Counted from the stretch's first letter, positions 8,072-16,912 are shown. The stretch: DNA of 50,698 bases from Bacteroidota bacterium (GCA_023399595.1 JAEWOR010000029.1:1-50698), one strand, 5' to 3'. Numbers and translations: made by a program. Notes: generated by a model not told the origin, from the sequence alone.

Positions 8072-8320
8072 ATGAAATTACCTGTAATTAGACAGTTTTA
8101 TCAAAATCAAAGTCCTGAAAACTTAGAAGCTACTTTAGAAGTTTTAGAAAGTTTTTCAGAATTCAGAGGTGTTTCCGAAGAAGATTTAAATGTAGTAGGA
8201 GAAATGATCACTAATATTTGTGGAGCTTTAGAAGTTCATGCGAATGTTGCCAACGGAATGACAGAAAAAGACGCTCTAAATTCTTTTGCTCAAAAAGTAA
8301 TGGGAAGTATTGATAGATAA
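8072..8320 (+). CDS. Small conserved protein, probably DUF6952
   Basis: 82 residues, mainly helical and acidic, beginning MKLPVIRQFYQ and containing ITNICGALEVHANVANGM with one cysteine. It starts 2 nt after the thioredoxin stop, so it is probably translated from the same transcript. It resembles the small DUF6952 proteins of Flavobacteriia that are encoded beside thioredoxin genes; this name is from memory of the family and is not certain. No function is known; the context points to redox homeostasis. Confidence 0.7.
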   Translation: MKLPVIRQFYQNQSPENLEATLEVLESFSEFRGVSEEDLNVVGEMITNICGALEVHANVANGMTEKDALNSFAQKVMGSIDR

Positions 8321-8405
8321 GTTTCCAATTTATGTGCAATAAGTAATGTAAAATATTTACTTAAAACTCTTATCAAATCAATAAACTTAGAAACTAAGCA
8401 TAAAA

Positions 8406-8430
8406 AAAGCTATCCAAATTGGATAGCTTT
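8406..8430. terminator. Bidirectional terminator between the redox cluster and rpsO
   Basis: Perfect 10-bp arms AAAGCTATCC and GGATAGCTTT around AAATT, flanked by A-run and T-rich sequence on the two sides. It can end both the plus-strand redox operon and minus-strand rpsO. Confidence 0.75.
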
Positions 8431-8449
8431 AATTTTGTATCGGATAGAA

Positions 8450-8719
8450 TTATTTTCTTAAACCTAATTCAGCGATAATTGCTCTATATCTTGCGATATC
8501 AATTCTTTTAAGGTAATCTAACAATCTTTTTCTTTTACCTACTAATTTCACCAAAGATTTTTCTGTTGCATAATCTTTGTGGTTACTTTTCAAGTGACCA
8601 GTTAAGTGGTTAATTCTGTAAGTAAATAGAGCAATTTGCCCTTCTGCAGATCCAGTGTTTTCTGCTTTTCCTCCGTGCTTAGCGAAGATTTCCGACTTTG
8701 TTTCTTTTGTTAAGTACAT
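8450..8719 (-). CDS. rpsO: 30S ribosomal protein S15
   Basis: 89 residues, the standard length of S15, with the conserved HLTGHLKSNHKDYATEKSL helix-loop and the C-terminal RKRLLDYLKRIDIARYRAII. S15 binds the central domain of 16S rRNA early in 30S assembly. It is monocistronic here, with its own promoter upstream and the shared terminator downstream. Confidence 0.97.
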   Translation of the reverse strand: MYLTKETKSEIFAKHGGKAENTGSAEGQIALFTYRINHLTGHLKSNHKDYATEKSLVKLVGKRKRLLDYLKRIDIARYRAIIAELGLRK

Positions 8720-8755
8720 GCCAATATTATTTAATGATTATTATGTAACGAGGTG

Positions 8756-8787
8756 CAAAACTACAACTATTTACCGAATCTAACAAA
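8756..8787 (-). promoter_or_regulatory. Bacteroidota-type promoter of rpsO
   Basis: On the minus strand TTTG (8784-8787), a 20-nt spacer and TAGTTTTG (8756-8763) fit the -33/-7 consensus. It leaves a leader of about 30 nt before the rpsO ATG. Confidence 0.7.
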
Positions 8788-8939
8788 CTTTACAAAATCT
8801 ATTTACAGAATTAATATAAAAATAAACAATAACATCCTAAACATTTAAAAAAATCACAAAAAAAGGACGTTAATTTCGGATCTCAAATTATCTTTGAGTT
8901 GCACACCAAAAAAACACGCTCTCGATGGTAAATCTAAAC
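8788..8939. other. Gene-free stretch before the IS4-family remnant
   Basis: AT-rich sequence without a supported frame. A short inverted repeat, CTCAAA (8882-8887) and TTTGAG (8893-8898), lies ahead of the transposase remnant and might be the relic of an element end; that is weakly supported. Together with the remnant and the following 290 bases this makes the 1.07-kb gap between rpsO and the T9SS cargo gene. Confidence 0.4.
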
Positions 8940-9457
8940 CATCTTGGTAGGGTTAAAGCGCCCTCTAAATCATTAATAAGTGATTAGAATAAAAACCGAA
9001 GCCATGAACTATGCAAAGAATACTATTTTACTTTACTCCAAAGTTTAGGACAGCATCCACAATTTAAACAGGTAAAGTTCCGCATCAAATCAAAAATCCT
9101 CTTATTAGACTCCACCACAACCAGTTTACTTGGACTGCCCATACGATTAGTGAACTATATAAAAGTAGATGGATGGTGGAGATATTCTTTAGAAACTTAA
9201 AACAACTTTTACATATAAAATCCTTTGCGGGAACCTCGGAAAACGCTGTAATGATACAAATATGGACGACGCTTATCATTATTTTAATACTTAAAGCCCT
9301 ACGTGCACCATCAAAATTCAATTAGCATTTATCCAATTTAGTGGCTTTTATAAGGCTAAATCTTTTTGTGAAGATTGAATTACAAAAATGGCTTGATAAT
9401 CCACTAATTGAAGTAGAAAAACCTCCCCAAAAATTAGAACAGGAGGTTCTGTTTTAA
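8940..9457 (+). pseudogene. Decayed IS4-family (DUF4372-type) transposase
   Basis: Two plus-strand fragments in different frames. 8940-9128 reads HLGRVKAPSKSLISD-stop-NKN and ends in LLLDSTTTSL, carrying the first catalytic aspartate (codon 9108-9110) of IS4-type transposases. 9128-9457 reads TWTAHTISELYKSRWMVEIFF and then SFAGTSENAVMIQIW, with the YREK signature (Y 9158, R 9167, E 9179, then K). It runs through one TAG at 9323-9325, where relatives have a tryptophan codon, to a natural-looking C-terminus ELQKWLDNPLIEVEKPP and TAA at 9455-9457. The central catalytic region is missing, and the N-terminal stop at 8985 and the frame change add to the damage. It is a dead internal-deletion remnant with no recognisable intact ends. 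Confidence 0.85.
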
Positions 9458-9747
9458 ATTTATCGAAATACAACTTGTATCCTACTAAAGTGGGAGGATA
9501 TTTTATGCCCTAAATTTATTGAAGACGTTATTGGTTTTGAATTAAAAATAAAATACAGAATGTGCTAGTATTCAATGAGAAATAGTGATTCGAAAAAAGA
9601 ACTAATTTTTATATTGGCAATCCGTCTTCATAATAAAGGGTATTATTTTTTTAGACTGTGTTTTTGTTTATTCAATAAGTATCATTATCATTAATCTTTT
9701 TTAAATGTAAAACCTCCCAAAAAAGAGAGTTTTTTTTGAATAACAAA
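9458..9747. other. Gene-free stretch after the transposase remnant
   Basis: No frame, tRNA or repeat could be supported here. It is AT-rich and may include decayed mobile-element sequence. Confidence 0.3.
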
Positions 9748-9771
9748 GGCTGTCTCACTTTTGAGACAGCC
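9748..9771 (-). terminator. Terminator of the T9SS cargo gene
   Basis: GGCTGTCTCA and TGAGACAGCC form a perfect 10-bp stem with a CTTT loop, followed on the minus strand by a T-rich tract. It lies 25 nt after the stop of the minus-strand T9SS cargo gene. Confidence 0.75.
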
Positions 9772-9795
9772 TCTTTAATATTATATAATTTGAAA

Positions 9796-10716
9796 TTATT
9801 TTTTGATGAATTTTTCAGTTCTTTTTCCATCTTTAGTCTCAATATTTATTAAATATGATCCTGAAGAAAGGTTTCTCACGTCTACTCTATTTCCATCAAC
9901 TTTAGCTTGTACTTTTTTGCCACTCAAATCAAAAATTTCAATTTTCTCAATTTTCTCACCTTTAATATTCAAATAATCTGAGGTTGGATTTGGTGAAATT
10001 GATAAATTTGATTTTGTCGAAACTTCATTGGTTCCTAATGTTCCAGTAGTAGTAACTTTAAAATCATCCACCATAAACATATAGTTATCAGATGAAACGC
10101 ACTGAATTCCAATTTTTATGCTTTGTCCTGCATAAGCATCCAACGAATATGTCTTTTGTTCCCATGTTCCGTAAGGTGCAGATAACGCAGTTGCACCAGA
10201 AATAATTGTAAAATTAGATGAACTCGTCGGGGCACCAGAACCAGTGTAAATACCTACTTTATATTTCTCTAAACCGTAACTACTAGACAAAGACTTCACC
10301 CAAAAAGTAAGACTGTTTCCAGTTGAGCCTAAAGTAATTGATGGGGAAATCAACCAATCTTCATTTGCTGTTGGACCTCCAGATGTTGAAGGTACAGAGG
10401 CCCATGCTGCTGCATATTTACTTCCAGTTTTAGGATCAAAATTTCTTAATTCAGCACCAGTTGAACTATTGGTAACCCCTGCAGCAGTTGGATTAAAGAT
10501 TATATATGCTTGAGGAGTTCCTACATTAGTCCAATTTGGAGCAGGAGTTCCACCAACAGAATAAGTTGGTTGCAAATCCAAATCTAATGTTTGCCAATTT
10601 CCAAAACCTGTAATTAAAAAATTGGTATAAGTTTCGAAGCTATCTTCAAAAATTGTCGTTTGCGCATTAATAGCAACACTTGCCATTAAAACACTTGATA
10701 GTAGAATCTTTTTCAT
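9796..10716 (-). CDS. Secreted choice-of-anchor J domain protein with T9SS type A sorting domain
   Basis: 306 residues: signal peptide (1-18, ending INA), a jelly-roll choice-of-anchor J / cleaved-adhesin-like domain (about 20-225, with EDSFETY, NEDWLISPSITL and MVDDFKV), and a C-terminal type A sorting domain starting near SISPNPTSDYLNIKG and ending KFIKK. Such proteins cross the outer membrane through the type IX system, and the sorting domain is removed on surface attachment or release. The adhesin-like domain suggests polymer or cell binding; no catalytic domain is present. It is monocistronic. Confidence 0.88.
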   Translation of the reverse strand: MKKILLSSVLMASVAINAQTTIFEDSFETYTNFLITGFGNWQTLDLDLQPTYSVGGTPAPNWTNVGTPQAYIIFNPTAAGVTNSSTGAELRNFDPKTGSKYAAAWASVPSTSGGPTANEDWLISPSITLGSTGNSLTFWVKSLSSSYGLEKYKVGIYTGSGAPTSSSNFTIISGATALSAPYGTWEQKTYSLDAYAGQSIKIGIQCVSSDNYMFMVDDFKVTTTGTLGTNEVSTKSNLSISPNPTSDYLNIKGEKIEKIEIFDLSGKKVQAKVDGNRVDVRNLSSGSYLINIETKDGKRTEKFIKK

Positions 10717-10742
10717 ATTATTATTATTTTTCCCTAAAAATA

Positions 10743-10750
10743 CAAAAATA
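10743..10750 (-). promoter_or_regulatory. -7 element of the T9SS cargo gene
   Basis: TATTTTTG on the minus strand, 26 nt upstream of the start codon; no well-placed TTG at -33. Confidence 0.45.
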
Positions 10751-10872
10751 TATTAAAACACAAAATAAATATTACATTTCTAATAGAGAATTAACAAAAA
10801 CACATACTTAAATTATGTTAATTTAAAATACAACTGAAAAAATTAATATTATCTATTTACCATTTAATTTCA

Positions 10873-10880
10873 TAATTTTG
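10873..10880 (+). promoter_or_regulatory. -7 element of tatC
   Basis: TAATTTTG fits TAnnTTTG; the start codon of tatC is 31 nt downstream. No clear -33 TTG. Confidence 0.45.
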
Positions 10881-10911
10881 CAACTTCCAAAACCTCTACA
10901 AACTATTCTTA

Positions 10912-11754
10912 ATGAGTGAAGAAAAAGAAATGTCGTTTTTAGGACATATTGGTGAACTCCGTGGACATTTAATTAGATGTATACTTGCCATTATTGTAGG
11001 GGCAATTATTGTGGGTTTTAATATCAATTGGATTATGGACCATGTATTTTTTGGTCCTACTAGAAATGATTTTTTAACTTTTAGAGTAGTTAATCACTTT
11101 TCTAGGGAATATCTAGGTCATGATAGTTTTGTACTCCCAGATCACTTTGCTGTTCAACAGAAGAAACTTTTTCAACAGTTCAATGTAATGATGGCCGTTT
11201 CTGTTTTTGGCGGATTGGTATTGGCTTTTCCTTATATTATTTGGGAATTATGGAGATTTATTAGTCCAGCTCTTAAAAATGCTGAAAGAAAAAACTCTGT
11301 ATTCATCCTTAATTTTATTTGGATGCTGTTTATGACTGGAGTTTTGGTGGGTTACTTTTTAATTTTACCATTTGCTATTAATTTCGGTCTCTTATTCAAA
11401 ATTTCTGATTCTATTACGCAATTATTTGATCTTACCGACTATACAACCCTGTTCCTACAAGTAGTTCTCGGGATGGGATTAGTCTTTTTATTTCCAGTAA
11501 TTGTTTACTTTTTAACAAGCATAGGCATTTTAACACCGCAATTCTTAAAAACATACAGAAGACACGCTATTGTTTTAATAATGGTAGTGGCAGCTATTAT
11601 TACTCCTGCAGATGTTTTAAGTATGTTGGCAGCCGCTTTCCCGCTCGTTATTCTTTATGAATTTAGTATTGTAATGAGTTCAAAAATTCACAAAAGAATT
11701 TTAAAAGAACAAGCTACCTTATCTAAAACTACTGATATTGAAGTGAGAAAATAA
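10912..11754 (+). CDS. tatC: Sec-independent protein translocase subunit TatC
   Basis: 280 residues with six predicted membrane segments and the TatC hallmark near the start, SFLGHIGELRGHLIR (H/E of the cytoplasmic N-terminus), plus FPYIIWELWRFISPAL after the first periplasmic loop. TatC recognises twin-arginine signal peptides. The first periplasmic loop is longer than in E. coli, as usual for Bacteroidota. No tatA lies next to it. A promoter element precedes the gene. Confidence 0.95.
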   Translation: MSEEKEMSFLGHIGELRGHLIRCILAIIVGAIIVGFNINWIMDHVFFGPTRNDFLTFRVVNHFSREYLGHDSFVLPDHFAVQQKKLFQQFNVMMAVSVFGGLVLAFPYIIWELWRFISPALKNAERKNSVFILNFIWMLFMTGVLVGYFLILPFAINFGLLFKISDSITQLFDLTDYTTLFLQVVLGMGLVFLFPVIVYFLTSIGILTPQFLKTYRRHAIVLIMVVAAIITPADVLSMLAAAFPLVILYEFSIVMSSKIHKRILKEQATLSKTTDIEVRK

Positions 11755-11789
11755 ATTGTTAAGATATAAGTTTTTTAAAAGTTTAGTTT

Positions 11790-11797
11790 TATTTTTG
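11790..11797 (+). promoter_or_regulatory. -7 element of the M1 peptidase gene
   Basis: TATTTTTG fits TAnnTTTG, 16 nt before the ATG; the -33 element is not clear. Confidence 0.4.
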
Positions 11798-11813
11798 AGT
11801 ATAAAATTAGGCA

Positions 11814-13430
11814 ATGAAAAAACTTACGCTTACTCTTTTTATTGTTGCAAATGCTATAATCAATGCACAAACATTTACTAAACAAGACACTTTAAAAGGT
11901 TCCAATACTGCATTTCGAAACTTTTGGGATGTCAAAAAATATCAGCTTTCTGTAGAGCCAAGTTTCGAAACTCAATCTTTACAGGGAAATAATAAGATTT
12001 CTTTTGAAATAACCAAAGAGGTTACAAATCCTACTTTCCAGATAGATTTGCAGCAACCCATGAAAGTTGAAAAACTAAATGCCAATTTTCCGTTTGTTAA
12101 AGATTTTCAAAGAGAGGGTGATTTCATTTTTATTCAATCTAAAAGAAAATTCAAGAAAGGAGAACGTCTTAGTATCAACATTCAATTTTCTGGAAATCCC
12201 ATCATTGCAGAGCGAGCTCCATGGGACGGAGGTTGGGTTTTCGCAAAAGACATTAATAACAATCCTTGGATAAGTGTTGCCCAGGAAGGCAACGGAGCTT
12301 CTTTATGGCTTCCTATAAAAGATATTTGGAGCGATGAACCAGATGAAGGTATCACCATGGAAATTATTACTCCCAAAAATTTAGTAGGTGTTGGAAATGG
12401 AAGATTAATTTCTCAAAAATCTTCTGGAAATAAAAACTCATTTACATGGGAAGTTAAAAATCCTATTAATAATTATTCTATTGTTCCAACAATTGGAAAA
12501 TTGGTTAATTTCAAAGATACCTATGAAGGTGAAAAAGGAAAACTCGATTTAGATTATTGGGTTCTTGAAAACAATTTAGAGAAAGCTAAAAAGCAATTTC
12601 AGCAAGTAAAACCTATGTTGAAAGCCTTTGAATATTGGTTTGGTCCATATCCTTTTTATGAAGACTCTTATAAAATTGTGGAAACCCCATATTTAGGAAT
12701 GGAACATCAAAGCAATATTGCCTATGGAAATCAGTACATCAACGGTTATTTGGGACATGATTTATCTGGAACAGGTGTTGGTTTACATTGGGATTACATT
12801 ATTGTTCATGAAAGTGGACACGAATGGTTTGCAAACAATATCACCGCTAAAGATCAAGCGGATATGTGGATTCATGAAGCTTTTACTACCTATTCGGAGA
12901 CGCTTTTCGTAGAAAATTATATAGATAAAAACTCAGCTGAAAGATACATTCAAGGGGAAAGAATGAATTCTGAAAATGACAAACCAATTATCGGAAAATA
13001 TGGTGTTAGAAATGAAGGAAGCAGCGATATGTATTACAAAGGCGCTGGAATGATACACACCATTCGACAAGTAATTAATGATGATAAAAAATTCCGTGAA
13101 ATTTTAAGAGGAATGAACAAAGATTTCTATCATCAAACGGTAACAACGGAACAAATTGAAGACTATATTTCTAAAAAATCTGGAAAAGATTTATCAACTA
13201 TTTTTAATCAATATTTAAGAACCATAAAAATTCCCACTTTAGAATATTCTCAAAATGGTAAAAATTTAAAGTTCAGATATACCCATATCGTTGACAATTT
13301 AAAATTACCTATTCGCATTAGCAATCAAAGCATTCTTCCCAATAAAAACTGGCAAACATTAGAACTTCCGAGCGCTGAACCTATTATTTGGGATGCTAAT
13401 TATTATATAAACTTTGTAAAAGTTGACTAA
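11814..13430 (+). CDS. Secreted M1-family metallopeptidase
   Basis: 538 residues with signal peptide (1-19, ending INA). The zinc site is HESGH at 332-336 with the third ligand E355 exactly 18 residues further, in WIHEAF, the gluzincin M1 spacing. The upstream substrate-recognition loop reads LGMEHQ (294-299) in place of the GAMEN of classical aminopeptidases, so specificity may differ. It is shorter than full M1 aminopeptidases because the C-terminal superhelical domain is lacking. Periplasmic or outer-membrane-associated aminopeptidase activity is expected from the family. The gene stands alone between tatC and the cbpA cluster. Confidence 0.88.
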   Translation: MKKLTLTLFIVANAIINAQTFTKQDTLKGSNTAFRNFWDVKKYQLSVEPSFETQSLQGNNKISFEITKEVTNPTFQIDLQQPMKVEKLNANFPFVKDFQREGDFIFIQSKRKFKKGERLSINIQFSGNPIIAERAPWDGGWVFAKDINNNPWISVAQEGNGASLWLPIKDIWSDEPDEGITMEIITPKNLVGVGNGRLISQKSSGNKNSFTWEVKNPINNYSIVPTIGKLVNFKDTYEGEKGKLDLDYWVLENNLEKAKKQFQQVKPMLKAFEYWFGPYPFYEDSYKIVETPYLGMEHQSNIAYGNQYINGYLGHDLSGTGVGLHWDYIIVHESGHEWFANNITAKDQADMWIHEAFTTYSETLFVENYIDKNSAERYIQGERMNSENDKPIIGKYGVRNEGSSDMYYKGAGMIHTIRQVINDDKKFREILRGMNKDFYHQTVTTEQIEDYISKKSGKDLSTIFNQYLRTIKIPTLEYSQNGKNLKFRYTHIVDNLKLPIRISNQSILPNKNWQTLELPSAEPIIWDANYYINFVKVD

Positions 13431-13455
13431 AACAGTCCATAAATTAATATATTTG
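13423..13455 (+). promoter_or_regulatory. Bacteroidota-type promoter of the cbpA cluster
   Basis: TTG (13423-13425) inside the end of the preceding gene, 22-nt spacer, and TATATTTG (13448-13455), 16 nt before the ATG of the J-domain gene. Confidence 0.5.
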
Positions 13456-13471
13456 AATAAAGATAAAACCC

Positions 13472-14389
13472 ATGGCTTATATAGATTATTATAAAATTTT
13501 AGGGGTTAATAAAACAGCTTCTCAGGACGATATAAAAAAAGCTTACCGAAAATTAGCTCGAAAACTCCATCCTGACTTAAATCCGAATGATAAAGAAGCT
13601 GAGAAAAGATTTAAAGAGCTGAATGAAGCCAATGAAGTACTAAGCAATCCGGAAAACCGTGCAAAATATGATAAATACGGTGAACATTGGAAACATGGTG
13701 AAGAATATGAAAAAGCTCAACAGCAACAAAAAAACTATCAACAAAGTAGAAATCAAAGTGGTGGTTTCGGAGGTTTTTCGGGTGCTGATTTTGGCGATGG
13801 AGAAGATTATTCAGATTTTTTCCAATCCATGTTTGGAGGGGGTGGTTTTGGAAGAAATTCCCGTGGAAATGCCTCTGGTAAATTTAAAGGAAAAGATATA
13901 CAGGCAGAACTCAATTTAAACTTGAGGGATGCCGCAAAAACCCATCAACAAACCTTTGATATTAATGGGAATAAAGTAAGAATTACCATTCCCGCAGGAG
14001 TTTATGATGGTCAACAAATAAAATTAAAAGGTCATGGAACTCCAGGATTAAATGGCGGACCTAATGGGGATTTGTACATCACATTCAATATAGCTCCTGA
14101 TCATCATTTTGAAAGAAATGGTGATGATTTAAAAACCAAAGTGGATTTAGATTTATACACCGCAGTTTTAGGAGGTGATGTTAAAGTTGAAACTTTAGAT
14201 GGAAGTGTTAACTTAAAAGTAAAACCCGAAACGCAAAACGGCACTACCGTTCGTTTGAAAGGAAAAGGTTTTCCTAAGTATAGAAAAGAAGGTGAATTTG
14301 GAGATTTGTTTGTAACCTACAATATTAAAATTCCAACCAAGCTTACCGAAAAGCAAAGAGAACTTTTTGAACAACTAAAAAAATCATAA
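13472..14389 (+). CDS. cbpA: CbpA-type J-domain co-chaperone
   Basis: 305 residues: J domain (about 4-70) with the HPD motif at 33-35, a glycine/phenylalanine-rich linker (about 95-135), and two DnaJ C-terminal beta-domains without the zinc-finger insertion. That architecture is CbpA-type rather than DnaJ. It stimulates Hsp70 ATPase and delivers clients. It is followed after 4 nt by a CbpM-like modulator, as in the E. coli cbpAM operon, supporting the assignment. Confidence 0.92.
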   Translation: MAYIDYYKILGVNKTASQDDIKKAYRKLARKLHPDLNPNDKEAEKRFKELNEANEVLSNPENRAKYDKYGEHWKHGEEYEKAQQQQKNYQQSRNQSGGFGGFSGADFGDGEDYSDFFQSMFGGGGFGRNSRGNASGKFKGKDIQAELNLNLRDAAKTHQQTFDINGNKVRITIPAGVYDGQQIKLKGHGTPGLNGGPNGDLYITFNIAPDHHFERNGDDLKTKVDLDLYTAVLGGDVKVETLDGSVNLKVKPETQNGTTVRLKGKGFPKYRKEGEFGDLFVTYNIKIPTKLTEKQRELFEQLKKS

Positions 14390-14393
14390 CATC

Positions 14394-14696
14394 ATGAGTG
14401 AAAGAATTTCCCGAGAAGAGCTTGTAAGAATATACAATATAGAAATTACTTTTTTTGATGAATTGGTAGATTATGGTTTATTGAATGTAGAAACCGAAAA
14501 CAGTGTAAAGTATCTTCTGTACGATGATTTATCAGATTTTGAGAGGTTTACCAATTGGCATTATGATTTAGATATTAATCTTCCTGGTTTGGAAGCCATT
14601 CATAATATGCTTCAAAAAATGAAAGAATTACAAAATAGAAATCGTGACTTGTTATCAAAACTCAATGCTTTAAATTCAAATGAAGAAATTAATTAA
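14394..14696 (+). CDS. cbpM: CbpM-like chaperone modulator
   Basis: 100 residues: a MerR-like N-terminal helical region (ISREELVRIYNIEITFFDELVDYGLL) and a C-terminal coiled coil (about 70-95). In E. coli CbpM binds the J domain of CbpA and blocks its activity. Length, sequence style and position 4 nt after cbpA agree with this role, although the sequence is diverged. Confidence 0.85.
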   Translation: MSERISREELVRIYNIEITFFDELVDYGLLNVETENSVKYLLYDDLSDFERFTNWHYDLDINLPGLEAIHNMLQKMKELQNRNRDLLSKLNALNSNEEIN

Positions 14697-14713
14697 AATC
14701 TTAATAGTAAAAG

Positions 14714-15154
14714 ATGGACAACAGAATTAACATTCAAAATACCGAGCCAGAAGCTTATAAAGCAATGTTTGGATTAGAAAAATACCTTTCTACAACATCA
14801 GTTAATACCATATTAAAGGAATTGATAAAAATTAGGGCTTCACAAATTAATGGTTGCGCTTATTGTATTGATATGCATACGGAAGAAGCTCTTAAAAAGG
14901 GGGAAACCCAAAGAAGAATTTTCGCTATTAGCGCTTGGTGGGAATCTCCACTTTTTGATGAGGTTGAAAAAATAGTTTTAAAAATGACTGAAGAAATCAC
15001 TTTAATTGCAAAAAACGGACTCAGCAGCGAAACTTATGAGAAAGCGAAGAAACATTTTTCAGAAAACGAAATTGCCCAAATTATAATGCAAATAGTTACC
15101 ATTAACGCTTGGAATAGGATTGCAGTTTCCACGCATATGTTTCATGAGAAATAA
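14714..15154 (+). CDS. AhpD-like carboxymuconolactone decarboxylase family protein
   Basis: 146 residues, all helical, with the AhpD-type redox motif CAYCIDMH: cysteines 48 and 51 and histidine 55. Proteins of this family reduce hydroperoxides through the CxxC pair; this short single-domain type is widespread and its substrate is rarely known. It begins 17 nt after cbpM and is ended by a strong terminator, so it is likely the third gene of the cbpA-cbpM transcript, linking protein-quality control and oxidative stress (inference). Confidence 0.85.
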   Translation: MDNRINIQNTEPEAYKAMFGLEKYLSTTSVNTILKELIKIRASQINGCAYCIDMHTEEALKKGETQRRIFAISAWWESPLFDEVEKIVLKMTEEITLIAKNGLSSETYEKAKKHFSENEIAQIIMQIVTINAWNRIAVSTHMFHEK

Positions 15155-15182
15155 ATAGATTAAAAAAGTTCTCCTAGAAAAT

Positions 15183-15229
15183 AAAAAAAGTTTGGGCAAA
15201 GATCTCTGATTTTTGCCCAAACTTTTTTT
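15183..15229. terminator. Strong bidirectional terminator
   Basis: Perfect 18-bp arms (15183-15200 and 15212-15229) with core GTTTGGGCAAA, an 11-nt loop, and a 7-nt A-run and T-run at the ends. It lies between the plus-strand AhpD-like gene and a minus-strand membrane protein gene and can stop transcription from both. Confidence 0.85.
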
Positions 15230-15237
15230 ATGAGTGA

Positions 15238-15462
15238 TTAAAATTTCCAGTAAACAATTCCAATAGTCAATAGAAGAAGAATGGTATAAATAATGGTTTG
15301 TGCTTTTTGTTTCTTAAAAGAAGAAATCATTATTAAACCTAAAATTCCAAGAGATAAAGCTCCAATTTTCATTTCCTTTTCGTCTACAAACACCGAGACT
15401 ACAATCATCATAAGCGCTATTAAACGAATTACTCCTTCCCTTTTTAATACCAATTCTTTCAT
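15238..15462 (-). CDS. Small membrane protein, family not recognised
   Basis: 74 residues with two to three hydrophobic segments (about 10-26, 31-47 and 56-72), separated by short charged loops, and no signal peptidase site. A TAnnTTTG box lies upstream and a terminator just behind, so it forms its own transcription unit. No family is recognised. The clear promoter and terminator support a real gene. Confidence 0.7.
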   Translation of the reverse strand: MKELVLKREGVIRLIALMMIVVSVFVDEKEMKIGALSLGILGLIMISSFKKQKAQTIIYTILLLLTIGIVYWKF

Positions 15463-15479
15463 ACTAACTTTAATTTTAA

Positions 15480-15487
15480 CAAAAATA
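15480..15487 (-). promoter_or_regulatory. -7 element of the small membrane protein gene
   Basis: TATTTTTG on the minus strand, 17 nt upstream of the ATG at 15462. Confidence 0.45.
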
Positions 15488-15503
15488 CACAGAAATAATG
15501 ATG

Positions 15504-16886
15504 TTAACTCTTCTTCTTAATAAAATAATAAACAGGAAGTCCAATTAAAATAAGAATAAAACCTGGCCATGTGTAAAGAGGTTTGTAAATAACCAATAAA
15601 ACACAAAATAAAATACCGATTACTAAATAAATTATAGGAGTGATAGGATACAACCACGTTTTATAAGGTCTTTCCAGTTGAGGTTGTTTTATTCTCAACC
15701 AAATAACTCCAAAAACAGTAATCATATAAAAGAGAACAATAATAAAAGAAATCATATCTAATAAATCTCCATACTGACCACTTAAACATAAAACAGAAGC
15801 CCAAATTCCTTGCATCCAAAGAGACTTTTCGGGAACTCCATTTTTATTTTCATTTTGAGCCGTTTTAAAAAACAAACCATCTTTTGCCATTGTTTGGAAC
15901 ACTCTTGCACCAGACAAAATAAGTCCATTATTACAACCGAAAGTAGAAACCATCACCAAAACAGCAATGATAATAGTCCCAATTCCATCTCCAAAAATCT
16001 TTTGAGAAGCCGCCACTGCTACTCTATCATTAGTTGCAAAAGCTATATCTTCCCTATTTAAAGTATTGAGATAAACAATATTCACCAAGAAATAAAGCAC
16101 CATTACAGAAATTGTTCCAATTACAAGAGCTTTTACAATATTTTTTTTAGGATTTTCTATTTCTCCAGAGATGAAAGTTACATTTTCCCAAGCTACAGAA
16201 CTAAATACAGAACCCACCATTGCAGCGGCAATTCCACCCATTAAGGTAATTCCCCCTATTTCTTTCCAATTGGTGTTTTTAAAATTTTGAAAAGCAGAAG
16301 TTCCATTTGTAAAATGAGTATCCCATTGAGAAACTGATACAAAAAACAAACCTGCAATAATTAACCCAAGAATAGCAATAACTTTAGAACTTGTAAAAAT
16401 ATTTTGAAGAATTTTACCCGATTGTACACCTTTAGTATTAATGAATGTGAGCAGTAAAATAATGAGTATTCCCACAATTTGTATCCAAGTTATCTTAAAA
16501 CTTCCCATTTCAAATAAGGGTGCAGCATCATTAAGAGCTGGAATAAGATAAGCGGTATATTTTCCGAAAGCTACTGCCACCGCAGCAATAGTACCAGTTT
16601 GTATCACCGTAAAAAGTCCCCATCCGTATAAAAAACCCATCATTTTCCCAAAAACTTCAGTAATATAGGTATATTGTCCACCAGCTTTTGGGAACATAGA
16701 AGATAATTCACCATAAGTAATAGCGGCGGCTACCGTCATTACCAAAGTAATTCCCCAAACCACAAGAAGCCAAAATCCAGAACCTAAATTCCTCATCATA
16801 TCTGAGGAAACAATAAAAATTCCGCTTCCTATCATCGATCCCATTACAATCATTATGGCATCTATTAGTTTGAGTTTAGTTTTCAT
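15504..16886 (-). CDS. Amino-acid permease of the APC superfamily
   Basis: 460 residues with 12 predicted membrane helices. The first helix carries GSMIGSGIFI (about 16-25), the broken-helix substrate site of APC transporters, followed by the conserved LSSMFPKAGGQYTYI stretch. This resembles LAT-type serine/threonine or general amino-acid exchangers. It probably imports amino acids across the inner membrane; the substrate cannot be read from the sequence. Monocistronic, with its own promoter. Confidence 0.88.
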   Translation of the reverse strand: MKTKLKLIDAIMIVMGSMIGSGIFIVSSDMMRNLGSGFWLLVVWGITLVMTVAAAITYGELSSMFPKAGGQYTYITEVFGKMMGFLYGWGLFTVIQTGTIAAVAVAFGKYTAYLIPALNDAAPLFEMGSFKITWIQIVGILIILLLTFINTKGVQSGKILQNIFTSSKVIAILGLIIAGLFFVSVSQWDTHFTNGTSAFQNFKNTNWKEIGGITLMGGIAAAMVGSVFSSVAWENVTFISGEIENPKKNIVKALVIGTISVMVLYFLVNIVYLNTLNREDIAFATNDRVAVAASQKIFGDGIGTIIIAVLVMVSTFGCNNGLILSGARVFQTMAKDGLFFKTAQNENKNGVPEKSLWMQGIWASVLCLSGQYGDLLDMISFIIVLFYMITVFGVIWLRIKQPQLERPYKTWLYPITPIIYLVIGILFCVLLVIYKPLYTWPGFILILIGLPVYYFIKKKS

Positions 16887-16904
16887 GAATTATTTTTATG
16901 TCAT

Positions 16905-16912
16905 CAAATATA
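16905..16912 (-). promoter_or_regulatory. -7 element of the amino-acid permease gene
   Basis: TATATTTG on the minus strand, 18 nt upstream of the ATG at 16886. Confidence 0.45.

Noticed and set aside
9085..9321. Minus-strand open frame of 78 codons
   Set aside because: It is antisense to a readable transposase remnant and has no own support.
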